This document shows, piece after piece, positions 32,486 to 40,494 of a stretch of DNA of 53,104 bases (positions are counted from its first letter, which is position 1; the number at the start of each line of letters is the position of its first letter). The DNA comes from a virus. Position numbers and translations under genes: made by a program. The DNA is taken from the IMG/VR virus record IMGVR_UViG_3300044991_002645, positions 1-53,104 of that record. One strand, given 5' to 3'. Below the pieces are notes generated by a model. It saw only the letters and a list, made by a program, of their open reading frames with translations, ran no database searches and was not told the origin of the DNA.

Positions 32486-34303
32486 TCACGCGGGGGGTTG
32501 CGCGGCCTGCTGGGCCTGGTTGCGGGCCGACGCCACGCCCTGCATGGCGGCGTCGTTCTCGTAGCCCTTCAGCACCTGGGTCACCTGCGCGTGCAGCGTG
32601 GGATTCTTGCCCTTCATATCGACCAGGGCCCTGCGCCTGTTGGTGGAGTCCAGGCCCATGATGCGCTGGGCCTCCTGCTCGGCCATGGCCATAAGGTCCT
32701 CTATGCCCCCCGGGTTGGCCATGGCCTGCGCGTTGGGGTCGCCGCCGGCCCGCCCGCGGGGCTGGCCGCCCTGGCCCCCCTGCTGCTGGGCCCCCGGCGG
32801 GGGCTGGGCCATCGCCTGGTAGAATTTCGCGGCGGCCTCCTGCTCCTTCTGCATCTCCATCAGGCGCTCCTGCTGGTCGCGCTCCTCCTCCAGCCGGCGC
32901 TCGAACTCGGTGTCGGCGTCTATGTCGAAAGACTTGAGGGCCGTCTGCTGGGATATGATCTTGCTGGCAGCCAGGTTCAACTTGACGTCCTTGGCCTTGT
33001 CGTCCTCGTACATCGAGGTGCGCAGCAGTTTGCCCTCTATGCGCTCCCACCCGTTGATGCGGGATATCTGCCCCAGGTACCAGTTGAGCCACTCGTCGAA
33101 GAGGCTGGTGTAGGGCAGCCAGCTGCGCTCGAACATGCGCAACGCTATGGGCGGGCCGCCCCATTTGGAGATGGACGACCTGTAGAACTCCTGCGGGACG
33201 CTCATGGACGTGAGCAGATTGTCCAGCGCGCGGTCCATCAACTCCACGGGGACGAGCTGCTTGGCCTCGCCGCCGAGCATCTGGTACTGCAGGGGCATCG
33301 GCATGATGCTCCAGGAGGTCGGATCGCGGCGGCGCTGCTTCAGCATGCTGGACACCCTGCCTGTGAAATCCCCCAAGTTGACTCCTATGAGGGGGTCGCG
33401 CCCACCCGGCGTGCCCTGCGGCGGGGTCAGCACGCGGAACGGGATGATGTAATCCATCGCGATGGCCTCGTTGTAGCGCTCGAGGATCATCAGATGGACC
33501 ACCTGGTTGAAACTGGACATGAACGGGGGCAGCCCCCATCCATTCAATTTGAATCTGAGCGTCGCGGGGGCCTCCGCCTTCAGATGCTTGAACGTGCTTT
33601 TATCGAACTTGAACCGGACGCCGTCCTTGATGGACTCGATCATCTCCCAAGGCATGGTGGCCAGCCAGATGTGGTCGCCGCGCTCCACCCCCTTGCGGAC
33701 CTCGGCGGGCGGGTCGAAGTAGTAGTCGGACTCGCCGGACACCGAGCAGTGCTCTATGGATATGAGGGCCGGGGGCCAGCGAATCGTGGTCACCCGGGCC
33801 TCCTCGGCCAAAGGCTTTGGCGCGTCCTCCCTTTTGAACTCCACGCCTTTGGTCCGGCATACGGGGCAGTCCCCCGTGAACTTCCAATTGGACCACTTGT
33901 AGTCCTCGTCCTTCTGCATATTGCGCAAGGGCCTGCTGGAGGAGCACTTAGGGCAGGTCAACGATCTGGAGATGGGCACGAGTATGGAGGTGAAGACGTT
34001 ACCGAAGAAAATCAAGTCGTCGGCGACGGTGGCCATGGTGTCCATCACGTTGGCCTTGCGGCTGAGGTAGTCCTGATACTTCTTGCGGACCCCCGCTCCA
34101 CCTTTGGCCTTCAACTCAATGCCGGTCATGAAATATCTGACGGACTTCCTAACGGCTGAAGAGTACATGCCATGCCTGAGGCTGAGCCATTCCCCCCACT
34201 CGAAGACGTCTTTCACGGTCCTCGGGTATATCAGATTGGAGAAACTGGCGAAGGGGTCCGGGAAATCCGCCACCTTCTCCGCTATCCTTGAGGTAACTGC
34301 CAT
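32486..34303 (-). CDS. Portal protein with zinc-ribbon insertion (probable)
   Basis: 605 aa. N-terminal and central sequence (WGEWLSLRHGMYSSAVRKSV, DLIFFGNVFTSILVPISRSL, then VVHLMILERYNEAIAMDYII) has the helix-and-strand pattern of large phage portals. A four-cysteine site is inserted (C117, C120, C146, C149; TCPKCSSS and DCPVCRTKG), which would bind zinc. The C-terminal 150 residues are Gln/Glu/Pro-rich (EEERDQQERLMEMQKEQEAA, PPPGAQQQGGQGGQPRGRAG), as in portal C-termini facing the capsid interior. AGGAG precedes the ATG. The portal call rests on pattern and context, not on a database hit. Confidence 0.65.
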   Translation of the reverse strand: MAVTSRIAEKVADFPDPFASFSNLIYPRTVKDVFEWGEWLSLRHGMYSSAVRKSVRYFMTGIELKAKGGAGVRKKYQDYLSRKANVMDTMATVADDLIFFGNVFTSILVPISRSLTCPKCSSSRPLRNMQKDEDYKWSNWKFTGDCPVCRTKGVEFKREDAPKPLAEEARVTTIRWPPALISIEHCSVSGESDYYFDPPAEVRKGVERGDHIWLATMPWEMIESIKDGVRFKFDKSTFKHLKAEAPATLRFKLNGWGLPPFMSSFNQVVHLMILERYNEAIAMDYIIPFRVLTPPQGTPGGRDPLIGVNLGDFTGRVSSMLKQRRRDPTSWSIMPMPLQYQMLGGEAKQLVPVELMDRALDNLLTSMSVPQEFYRSSISKWGGPPIALRMFERSWLPYTSLFDEWLNWYLGQISRINGWERIEGKLLRTSMYEDDKAKDVKLNLAASKIISQQTALKSFDIDADTEFERRLEEERDQQERLMEMQKEQEAAAKFYQAMAQPPPGAQQQGGQGGQPRGRAGGDPNAQAMANPGGIEDLMAMAEQEAQRIMGLDSTNRRRALVDMKGKNPTLHAQVTQVLKGYENDAAMQGVASARNQAQQAAQPPA

Positions 34304-34313
34304 GCCCCCGCTC

Positions 34314-34802
34314 CTATTCCATCACTATGAAGATTAAAGTCCTGCCTGCGGCCCCTCTATCGAACTCGGCCCCCATCGAGAGCAGCCTGGCTCCCGTCAA
34401 ACCCCCTGCCTCCGACGAGGCTGCCATGAAATCGTCCTCGGACGTGGCCTCTGGCGGGGACCATTTGAACCCCCGGGCCGGGAGGTCCACGAGGAGGAAC
34501 CCGTCCGCCTGGATCAACGCGGAGCACTCCAGCTCCACTTTGCCGAACCGCCCCGCCAGCGTCAAGTCCATGAATGGAATGCCCTCGGCCTCCTGCTCGC
34601 GGGGAGGGGGGCTCAGGCTGCGCGCGCCCTTTTTCTTGCCTGCGGCTGGACGGCCACCGCCGACCAGCCTTGCGGGCGGAGCCTGCCGCTCCATATTCTC
34701 ATGGGGATCGTAAGGCTGCGCCACCGCGTCGAAACCCGGCGGCGGGCCTCTCCTGACCACGCTCAAACCCTCATGCCTCGAATCCACCGATGCGTCTACC
34801 AT
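34314..34802 (-). CDS. Protein upstream of portal, unknown
   Basis: 162 aa with GGAGG before the ATG at 34802. The first 70 residues are Pro/Arg/Gly-rich and probably disordered. The second half appears globular and beta-rich (MDLTLAGRFGKVELECSALI, DGFLLVDLPARGFKWSPPEA, AGRTLIFIVME). It lies 10 bases before the portal gene. It could be a portal chaperone or head-tail connector, but no family is recognised. Confidence 0.55.
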   Translation of the reverse strand: MVDASVDSRHEGLSVVRRGPPPGFDAVAQPYDPHENMERQAPPARLVGGGRPAAGKKKGARSLSPPPREQEAEGIPFMDLTLAGRFGKVELECSALIQADGFLLVDLPARGFKWSPPEATSEDDFMAASSEAGGLTGARLLSMGAEFDRGAAGRTLIFIVME

Positions 34803-34877
34803 GTCCTGCCTCCGTTGTTACTCGCCTCCGCGGCCTCATCAGATAAGATAGTTGCTGGACAGGCGATCGGCAAGCGT

Positions 34878-35834
34878 TCAATCCTGATTGGCGTAGTCGC
34901 TGGCTTTGCGTGAATATGCCCTGGCAGACATCGACTCCAGACCCTTCTTGGGCTTCTTGAGTTTGAACGCCTTGTTCTGGGCGGCCGCCATCCTGCGGGC
35001 CACCAGGGACTCCACTCCGCCGGGCTCGTCGGACATGTTGCCCGCGACCTTCAGACTGTCCGACTCCAGAGACGCAGCCAGGGCGTCGTCCATGCTGGGG
35101 GACCTGGGGGCCGTGTCATGGTTGTATCCCTCCGAGAATCCCGCGGCGACCATGCGGCCGGGATTGACCTTTATGACGGGGGATCCGAAGAAATCGGAGA
35201 ACGCGTGGGACGCGGAGGCCGACTTGGGGATGGTTGGACCGGCTTTGCCCGCCGGGTCCAGGGCGTCGGCCAGCTGGTTCAGCCGTTTGCCTACATCCTT
35301 AGCCTCCCTCACGCCCACCTCCACGCCGAACGACAAAGGAGCCATGAGGGAGGGCAGGTCTATCCCGGAGTACATGCGCCTGGGCGCGAAATCTTTAACC
35401 GCTTTGGCCACTTTGACCGCCCCCACATGCTTGAGGACGCTGGCCAGCTCGGCCGATGTGAATCGGGCGGCCAGCCCCATTCCCGTCAAATGGGCCGACG
35501 CCAACACGCGGGAGGCTGAGGGGGACGTCAAGGCCAGCCCCGGCCCGCTTAGGGATAAGGTCCCCTTGCCCTCGAGATGCCCGTCGGTCCCGGGGATGAA
35601 GCCACCGCGGCCCCCCGCCGTCCTGGCCTTGCTCGCCATGCCCCGCAACAGGGATGCGGCGTTGGACTTCAGATGGCCGACGGTCCACTCCGGGGCCACC
35701 GCGTAGGATACCCCAGCGGCGGCGGCCGCCAAGGCCCCCAGAGCCACGGGGAGCATCGGGACGGCTAGCCACAGGGGCACCGGCTCTATCTTGGCCTGCG
35801 CCGCGTTGTATGCGTCTTTTACCCAATCAAACAT
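34878..35834 (-). CDS. N-terminally anchored virion-cluster protein
   Basis: 318 aa. A hydrophobic segment at residues 20-46 (PLWLAVPMLPVALGALAAAA) follows a short amphipathic start. The body is Ala/Ser/Gly-rich and ends with basic helices (KAFKLKKPKKGLESMSARAY). K-x-A-like sites are internal or C-terminal (IPKSA, RKAS), not in an N-terminal leader. Function unknown. Confidence 0.55.
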   Translation of the reverse strand: MFDWVKDAYNAAQAKIEPVPLWLAVPMLPVALGALAAAAAGVSYAVAPEWTVGHLKSNAASLLRGMASKARTAGGRGGFIPGTDGHLEGKGTLSLSGPGLALTSPSASRVLASAHLTGMGLAARFTSAELASVLKHVGAVKVAKAVKDFAPRRMYSGIDLPSLMAPLSFGVEVGVREAKDVGKRLNQLADALDPAGKAGPTIPKSASASHAFSDFFGSPVIKVNPGRMVAAGFSEGYNHDTAPRSPSMDDALAASLESDSLKVAGNMSDEPGGVESLVARRMAAAQNKAFKLKKPKKGLESMSARAYSRKASDYANQD

Positions 35835-35858
35835 CCGAACCCCCGTCGAGTGGTCGAA

Positions 35859-36653
35859 TCATTCCCTTGACAAAAGAGCGGCGCCGGTTCCTACGGCCCC
35901 GCCGGCCACGGCGCCTATGCCAGCCCCGCGCCAGCCGTCCACCAGGTAGCCCAACACGGATCCCAGCGCTCCGGCAGACACTCCAGCCACGGCCGTGGAC
36001 CCCAATGCCGATCCCTTGTCCTCCGCGGGAGCCGGCGCATCAGCCTCGGCCTTCACAGGCGCGGGGGCTGCCTGGGGTTGTGGGACTTCCACCTGTTTTT
36101 GTGGAGGGGCTTCCCCCATTTTGTTCTTGCGCGCGCCGCCAACGACGCCTCCTCCGATGAGGGTGGAGGCCAGGACAGCTATGGTGCTTTTCGGATTGCC
36201 CTTGGCCACGGCCATGAGCTTGACGGAGCCTGCCGCCGCCTTGCTGGCCCCGTCAGCTACGGCGGTTCCGGCGGCCTTGGTGGCGTCCATGATTCGGACT
36301 AGCCGGCCTCCCAATGTGGAGTCGCCCGAGGGTGGGGGCACGGGTGGATTGGGGGGCACGAAAGGGGGTAGGGGCTTTGGAGGAGGTGGGGGCGCGGAAG
36401 GTTTGGGCGCGGAAGGTTTGGGCGGGGGAGCGGGAGGCGCCGTGGCTCCAGCGTTAACTTGCGCCGTGATTCGGTCGTTGAGGGCCTTGGCGGACTCCTG
36501 CTCCGGAGTGAGGGCCGCCGGGCCCCCTCCTGAGGCATTCTTTTGCTTCCCGGATTGCTTGTGCTTCCTTTTGCCGCCGGCCTCCTTCATGAGAAAATCC
36601 CCCATGCTCATGCGGGCGCCTGCCAAACACTCCAAAACTTGATTGCTCGTCAT
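35859..36653 (-). CDS. Leader plus proline-rich linker plus glycine-zipper module
   Basis: 264 aa from ATG 36653 (GGAG five bases upstream). Order of parts: leader ending GDFLMKEAGGK (K23-E-A25), a basic patch, a proline-rich linker (PPAPPPKPSAPKPSAPPPPP), a helical/hydrophobic region, a second Ala/Pro linker, and a C-terminal glycine zipper (GYLVDGWRGAGIGAVAGGAV). The zipper's DNA (35881-35951) is almost identical to 37571-37641 in another gene. Probably an ejected membrane-inserting protein (inferred). Confidence 0.6.
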   Translation of the reverse strand: MTSNQVLECLAGARMSMGDFLMKEAGGKRKHKQSGKQKNASGGGPAALTPEQESAKALNDRITAQVNAGATAPPAPPPKPSAPKPSAPPPPPKPLPPFVPPNPPVPPPSGDSTLGGRLVRIMDATKAAGTAVADGASKAAAGSVKLMAVAKGNPKSTIAVLASTLIGGGVVGGARKNKMGEAPPQKQVEVPQPQAAPAPVKAEADAPAPAEDKGSALGSTAVAGVSAGALGSVLGYLVDGWRGAGIGAVAGGAVGTGAALLSRE

Positions 36654-36655
36654 CG

Positions 36656-37468
36656 TCACTCCCATTCCTTGTATGTGTTGCCTGTTCCTGCCAGAGCCTC
36701 CGGGACGGCCGCGACGGCCGCTGAGATGTTCCGCGCCAGTGGATGCAGCATGTCGGGCATCATCGTCACGGCGGCGGCAGGATTGAATCTGGACTCAAGC
36801 AGATAAGGGACAAGGCTCCCGTAGGATCCGGCGCTCGTGCCCGTGGCCTCGTCCACGGCGGCCCCGGCATATCCCGACAGCGCGGGAATGGCCCCCTGCT
36901 CCGCCAATTGGCTTCTGCCCGCGGCGGTGCCCATCCGGGCGGCCATCCAGGGCAGCTTCGCGCCGAACCAGTCGGCGTTCTTATACTTGTCGGCGAGCCA
37001 TTCGCCGCGGGCCCTGGACCTGTCCCCGGCGTCGTTGGCCTTTATCGCCACGCTGTTGCCGAAACTGTCCACGTCGTTGGCGCGGCCCTCGTTGAGGAGG
37101 GCCGAGTCGTACACGGCCTCCCCGGCGGACTCCGCCAGCAGGCCGGAGGCTGTGTACCGAACGGGCTTGGACCCGGTGATCCTGGCCATCGTTGAGAATC
37201 CGGGCAGCCCTTCGAGATATTTGCTTGTCTGTTTATACTTGGAATAGGGGTAGGTGACCGGGGTGGCTAAAACTGAACCCGTCCGGCGCAGAAGGCTCGG
37301 AGGCGGTTGGATCGCCTCCGCCGCTTGAGTGGCTGGCTTGTCGACCTTCCCCGCCACTTTGAACCAGGACCGGATCATCGAGGCCAGGGAGGCCGTGTTG
37401 GGCGCGGCCTCCTTGTGGAGGAGGGCCAGCGCGGCCACTGCGTTCAATCCATCGAGGTCATCCCGCAT
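36656..37468 (-). CDS. Internal-type virion protein with KEA leader
   Basis: 270 aa with GGAGG before the ATG. The leader region ends VAALALLHKEAAPN (K19-E-A21). The body is mixed, with AGEAVYDSALLNEGRANDVD, a Trp-rich helix (EWLADKYKNADWFGAKLPWM) and a C-terminal hydrophobic region (AVTMMPDMLHPLARNISAAV). No family recognised; grouped with the cargo proteins by its leader. Confidence 0.55.
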   Translation of the reverse strand: MRDDLDGLNAVAALALLHKEAAPNTASLASMIRSWFKVAGKVDKPATQAAEAIQPPPSLLRRTGSVLATPVTYPYSKYKQTSKYLEGLPGFSTMARITGSKPVRYTASGLLAESAGEAVYDSALLNEGRANDVDSFGNSVAIKANDAGDRSRARGEWLADKYKNADWFGAKLPWMAARMGTAAGRSQLAEQGAIPALSGYAGAAVDEATGTSAGSYGSLVPYLLESRFNPAAAVTMMPDMLHPLARNISAAVAAVPEALAGTGNTYKEWE

Positions 37469-37494
37469 CCCCGCAACCTCCCTGATTCGATCAG

Positions 37495-37713
37495 TTATTT
37501 AATGACTGATTTGGCTCCAGACTCCTGAAGCGCCGTGAATATGTTGCTCGCCCGGGCCACCGTGTTGCCCGCGCCGGTTCCGACGGCCCCGCCGGCCACG
37601 GCGCCTATGCCCGCCCCGCGCCAGCCGTCCACCAGGTAGCCGATGATCGTGCCTAGGGTCAAGCCGACGCCGGCGCCCGTGGCCGTGCCCTTCCACGTGT
37701 GTGCCTTGTCCAC
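37495..37713 (-). CDS. Glycine-zipper fragment (3' part of a frameshifted gene)
   Basis: 72 codons from GTG 37713. It carries the zipper GVGLTLGTIIGYLVDGWRGA followed by GIGAVAGGAVGTGAG. The frame stays open and protein-like upstream of the GTG (DYPFDKLPDRGDTDRVNSAA) to a G6/C6 run at 37796-37801, where it meets the 3' end of the leader ORF at 37785-37904 in another frame. I read it as the C-terminal part of one broken gene of about 135 codons. Confidence 0.6.
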   Translation of the reverse strand: MDKAHTWKGTATGAGVGLTLGTIIGYLVDGWRGAGIGAVAGGAVGTGAGNTVARASNIFTALQESGAKSVIK

Positions 37714-37784
37714 ATACCTTGCAGCGGAGTTGACCCTATCAGTATCCCCCCTATCGGGTAACTTATCAAAAGGATAATCGGAGA

Positions 37785-37904
37785 TTACACCCTCAGGGGG
37801 GTTCTATCATTCACGAATCTATCATTTCGGAGTTCGGCAAGAGCATTCTCATCAGATGCGTCATCCGCTTTCTTCATCATGGACAACATATTCGCCAATT
37901 CCAT
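37785..37904 (-). CDS. Leader fragment (5' part of a frameshifted gene)
   Basis: 39 codons from ATG 37904 with AAAGGTGG upstream. The product begins MELANMLSMMKKADDASDEN, giving the K-x-A pattern (K11-K-A13) at the usual leader distance. It ends TPLRV-stop just after the C6 run (minus strand) at 37796-37801. A one-base change or -1 slip there would read on into the zipper fragment at 37495-37713. Confidence 0.55.
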   Translation of the reverse strand: MELANMLSMMKKADDASDENALAELRNDRFVNDRTPLRV

Positions 37905-37929
37905 CGGTCCACCTTTGTTTAACATGTTT

Positions 37930-38355
37930 CTATGCTGACGTGCCTGTCTGCTGCAACCTCTTAAGGTCGCCCACGGTCAGCGTGTCCCTGCGCACGGCGT
38001 AGCGGCCCAGCTCGGACCCGCCCAACGTGCCCAGCGACGCGCCCAGCAGCGAGCCCAGCGCGGCCAGCGCCAAACCCGATTTGACGGTGTTGCCTGTGGC
38101 CGTGTTGTCGCCGCTCATGGCTTGCCCGGCGCCGCCGCCGACCAATGCGCCCACCCCGCCGCCCACAAGGGCTCCGGCCAGGCCGCCGCCCAGTCCCATC
38201 AATCCCTGGACAGCCCCCGCCTCGATCCTGTTGGTGCCCCTGGGGGGATTGACAACCCCGCTGACGAGGCCCCCCACCATGGGAACGGCCCCCGTGTACG
38301 GCAGATAACTGGATCCGGAGTCCGAATCCTCGGCCGCTTGTTTGGGGAATCTCAT
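37930..38355 (-). CDS. Glycine-zipper virion protein with KQA leader
   Basis: 141 aa from ATG 38355 (GAGGGTG upstream); a GTG at 38364 is too close to that site. The short leader is MRFPKQAAEDS (K5-Q-A7). Two long Gly/Ala/Val stretches follow (GLMGLGGGLAGALVGGGVGA and LALAALGSLLGASLGTLGGS), then a soluble helix (RRDTLTVGDLKRLQQTGTSA). The composition suits insertion into membranes. Confidence 0.6.
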   Translation of the reverse strand: MRFPKQAAEDSDSGSSYLPYTGAVPMVGGLVSGVVNPPRGTNRIEAGAVQGLMGLGGGLAGALVGGGVGALVGGGAGQAMSGDNTATGNTVKSGLALAALGSLLGASLGTLGGSELGRYAVRRDTLTVGDLKRLQQTGTSA

Positions 38356-38384
38356 CGTCTTCACCCTCTTGATTCGATCAGTTA

Positions 38385-38801
38385 TTATACCCTGGCGCCC
38401 GGGATCGAGGCGAGTGCTGTTTCCCCTGTGGTGTGGTTCATGATGTTGTGCAGATAATCCGAGCTCAGGCCGAGGGTGTTCGCGGCTTTGGATCCCATGT
38501 CCCTGATCCCGCCGGCGTTCCTGTTGTAGGCCACGCCCGCCCCGGCCCCGCCTGCGGCTCCGACGGCTGCTCCGACGCCGGCTCCGCGCCAGCCGTCGAC
38601 CAGGTAGCCGATGATCGTGCCTAGGGTCAAGCCGACGCCGGCGCCGGCCGCGCCGAATTTGACGTCGGGGGATTGGTCTTGAAAGAAGGTGGCCGCCGCG
38701 GTGGCGGCGTCGCCTACCCCACTCTTGATGTCCCCCATGACTCCGGCTTGTTTGTCCATGCTCCTGGACGCGTTGACTAGATACTCGCTGATCTTGCTCA
38801 T
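38385..38801 (-). CDS. Glycine-zipper virion protein with KQA leader
   Basis: 138 aa with AGGAGAG before the ATG and a TATATTA box 37 bases upstream. The leader SEYLVNASRSMDKQAGVMGD (K17-Q-A19) is followed by an amphipathic segment, then the zipper GVGLTLGTIIGYLVDGWRGA. The DNA at 38584-38645 matches 37616-37677 with one mismatch over 62 bases, so the module was copied between neighbours. Confidence 0.65.
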   Translation of the reverse strand: MSKISEYLVNASRSMDKQAGVMGDIKSGVGDAATAAATFFQDQSPDVKFGAAGAGVGLTLGTIIGYLVDGWRGAGVGAAVGAAGGAGAGVAYNRNAGGIRDMGSKAANTLGLSSDYLHNIMNHTTGETALASIPGARV

Positions 38802-38837
38802 TGACGCTCTCCTGTTCGTTGTTTGCGGGTTACTCTC

Positions 38838-38846
38838 TAATATACA
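38838..38846 (-). promoter_or_regulatory. TATATTA promoter-like box before the gene at 38801
   Basis: The minus strand reads GTTGTATATTAGAGAG, 37 bases before the start codon and next to the first copy of an 87-bp direct repeat. Confidence 0.55.
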
Positions 38847-38854
38847 ACTCCCGC

Positions 38855-38941
38855 GTCACCTGCGCGGGCTGTCCATCCCGGTCGCTCATCCCATGAGGGC
38901 CTTCCTGTTGTTGTAGACGGCCGCCGCTCCCGCGCCCATGA
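38855..38941 (-). repeat. 87-bp direct repeat, copy 1
   Basis: Identical by eye to 39558-39644. It covers the last codons of the 199-aa gene (ending AAVYNNRKALMG) and its 3' flank up to the promoter-like box. The GC hairpin CCCGCG/CGCGGG at its edge exists only in this copy. Confidence 0.9.
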
Positions 38942-39485
38942 CGGCCCCCGCCGCGGTCTTCCGCCAATCGTGGCCGCCCGAGACGGCCCATTGGGCCAGG
39001 ACCGACGCCAAAGCGCCCACCGCGGCCCCCGATCCGGCCCAGGCGGCCTGGCCGGCCCAATCCACCCCCGCCGGAACAGCGGTTTTTTCGGAGGTGGCTG
39101 TTTTAGACTTATTAGCAGCCACACTCTTGGCAGCAGCCACACTCTTGGCAGCAGCCTTATTGACTATGTCTTGTTTCAGCCTTTGGAGTCCTTCATGATT
39201 TGTGCCCGAACCATCGGGCATCCCTTTTAAGAGAATGGCTTCAAGAGTCTGTTTCTCAACGAACAGCTTCTTCAGGGCTGCTGTATCCTCTCCGCCAATA
39301 AGGGGTGCCGCCCTTTCGTATACGGACTGGAGGCCCTTATAAGCCTTGCGGAACTCCGCCGCATCCGCGTTTATCTTCTCCGTCGGGGTCTGGCCCCCGG
39401 GCCTGCCGCCCTGCATGACTTGATCCGGCATGGCGCGCTTCTCGAGATACCCGCCCATGAAACTGGTGGTGTAGAGATTATCCAT
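38886..39485 (-). CDS. Helical virion protein with full leader
   Basis: 199 aa with AAGGGGA before the ATG. The leader is LYTTSFMGGYLEKRAMPD (K16-R-A18). The middle is helical and charged (FRKAYKGLQSVYERAAPLIG), followed by a short Ala/Lys/Ser repeat (AAAKSVAAAKSVAANKS) and a hydrophobic C-terminus. The last residues (MGAGAAAVYNNRKALMG) are the same as in the 101-aa protein at 39589-39894, being encoded by the 87-bp repeat. Confidence 0.6.
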   Translation of the reverse strand: MDNLYTTSFMGGYLEKRAMPDQVMQGGRPGGQTPTEKINADAAEFRKAYKGLQSVYERAAPLIGGEDTAALKKLFVEKQTLEAILLKGMPDGSGTNHEGLQRLKQDIVNKAAAKSVAAAKSVAANKSKTATSEKTAVPAGVDWAGQAAWAGSGAAVGALASVLAQWAVSGGHDWRKTAAGAVMGAGAAAVYNNRKALMG

Positions 39486-39544
39486 TTGGCAATTCCCCTT
39501 CGCGTTGTTTGATCGAGGGGGGGGCCGATTCCGGCCCCTATCCC

Positions 39545-39552
39545 TAATATAA
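39545..39552 (-). promoter_or_regulatory. TTATATTA promoter-like box before the gene at 39485
   Basis: The minus strand reads GGCTTATATTAGGGATAGG, 60 bases before the ATG. A 7-bp hairpin (39521-39538, GGGGCCG/CGGCCCC) lies between box and gene and would fall in the leader RNA. Confidence 0.55.
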
Positions 39553-39557
39553 GCCTT

Positions 39558-39644
39558 GTCACCTGCGCGGGCTGTCCATCCCGGTCGCTCATCCCATGAG
39601 GGCCTTCCTGTTGTTGTAGACGGCCGCCGCTCCCGCGCCCATGA
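39558..39644 (-). repeat. 87-bp direct repeat, copy 2
   Basis: Second copy of 38855-38941. It again spans the 3' end of a gene (39589-39894) and lies next to a TATATTA box, so gene end and promoter seem to have been copied together. Confidence 0.9.
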
Positions 39645-39894
39645 TCCCCGCTTGGCCTTTGGTGGACTCCCTGTTCTTGAGCGGGCCCTCCGAATTGGTC
39701 GGGGCCACCGTCTCGCGGCGGACGGTCATGTCGGGGACTCCGTCGGCTTTCGAGTCGACCTCCTTGGTGGACCTGTTGGCCACCGAGGCGGCCGGGTGCT
39801 CGTTGCCGACCGGGTTGCCGGGCTGGCCGTTGTTGATCAGGTCGGCGCGCTTCTCGAAATACCCGTTGAGGAATCCGTCTCTGTACAGGCTCAT
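39589..39894 (-). CDS. Small cargo protein with full leader
   Basis: 101 aa from ATG 39894 (AGGAG upstream). The leader is MSLYRDGFLNGYFEKRADLI (K15-R-A17). The remainder is polar and probably disordered (VANRSTKEVDSKADGVPDMT) before the repeated C-terminus MGAGAAAVYNNRKALMG. The short body suggests a reduced version of the 199-aa neighbour. Confidence 0.6.
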   Translation of the reverse strand: MSLYRDGFLNGYFEKRADLINNGQPGNPVGNEHPAASVANRSTKEVDSKADGVPDMTVRRETVAPTNSEGPLKNRESTKGQAGIMGAGAAAVYNNRKALMG

Positions 39895-39896
39895 GT

Positions 39897-40481
39897 CTAT
39901 CTCCTGGATTGCTGGCGTTGCGTGTCGGCGCTGGCCGCGCCGGAGGGGGTTCCAGCTCCGATCGAGCCCAGCCAACCTTGTATGGCCCCGCTGGCCTTGT
40001 TGCCGGCGTTGGATATGTCGGCCCTCGCTTTGGCAGACGCGGTGTTGACTTTGTCGGTCAGCTGCCGGGCCAGGGTGTCCCCCTTGATCCTGGGCAGGGC
40101 TTCGGCGCCCGCCTCGAGCGTGGCGTTGGCCACCTGCCCGCCGGAGCGGATCAATTGCTTGTTTATCTCGGTGCCCTTGTTCAGGTAGTTGGTCAGGAAA
40201 TTGCTGATCAGCGGCGCGTTGTGGCTCACGGCGGTGTCGACGGCGGGGGCCAGGTTGTCGGCGGCCGTGTTGACCAACTCGATCTGCGGCATGGCTGTGT
40301 TGACCAGATCCATGGCGTTGCGGTCGGCCGTGGTTGTCAAGTCCTTGCCCAGGCCCTCGGCCTTGCGCGCGACGTTCATGGACGTCCGCTCCCAGGGTGT
40401 GGGGACCGCCTGCTCCTCGTCGACGTCGGCCGCGCTCTTGTGCAGGTAACCCTCCATGAATCCAACTTTGTACGTTCCCAT
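39897..40481 (-). CDS. Helical cargo protein with full leader
   Basis: 194 aa from ATG 40481 (AAAGGAG upstream). The leader is MGTYKVGFMEGYLHKSAADV (K15-S-A17). The rest is helical and amphipathic, with repeated NTA/AxN patterns (MDLVNTAMPQIELVNTAADN, LTDKVNTASAKARADISNAG) like apolipoprotein-type lipid-binding or coiled-coil helices. No family recognised. Confidence 0.6.
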   Translation of the reverse strand: MGTYKVGFMEGYLHKSAADVDEEQAVPTPWERTSMNVARKAEGLGKDLTTTADRNAMDLVNTAMPQIELVNTAADNLAPAVDTAVSHNAPLISNFLTNYLNKGTEINKQLIRSGGQVANATLEAGAEALPRIKGDTLARQLTDKVNTASAKARADISNAGNKASGAIQGWLGSIGAGTPSGAASADTQRQQSRR

Positions 40482-40494
40482 GATGCTCCTTTGG

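Noticed and set aside
32498-34159. Long plus-strand open frames (for example 32498-34159, 25598-27184, 3207-4721)
   Set aside because: They lie opposite strong minus-strand genes with recognisable motifs and good ribosome binding sites. In GC-rich DNA the antisense frame often stays open; their products are low-complexity His/Gly/Arg/Leu sequence.
38855-39644. CRISPR array
   Set aside because: The direct repeats are only two, 87 bp long, mostly coding and separated by about 600 bp of gene sequence.
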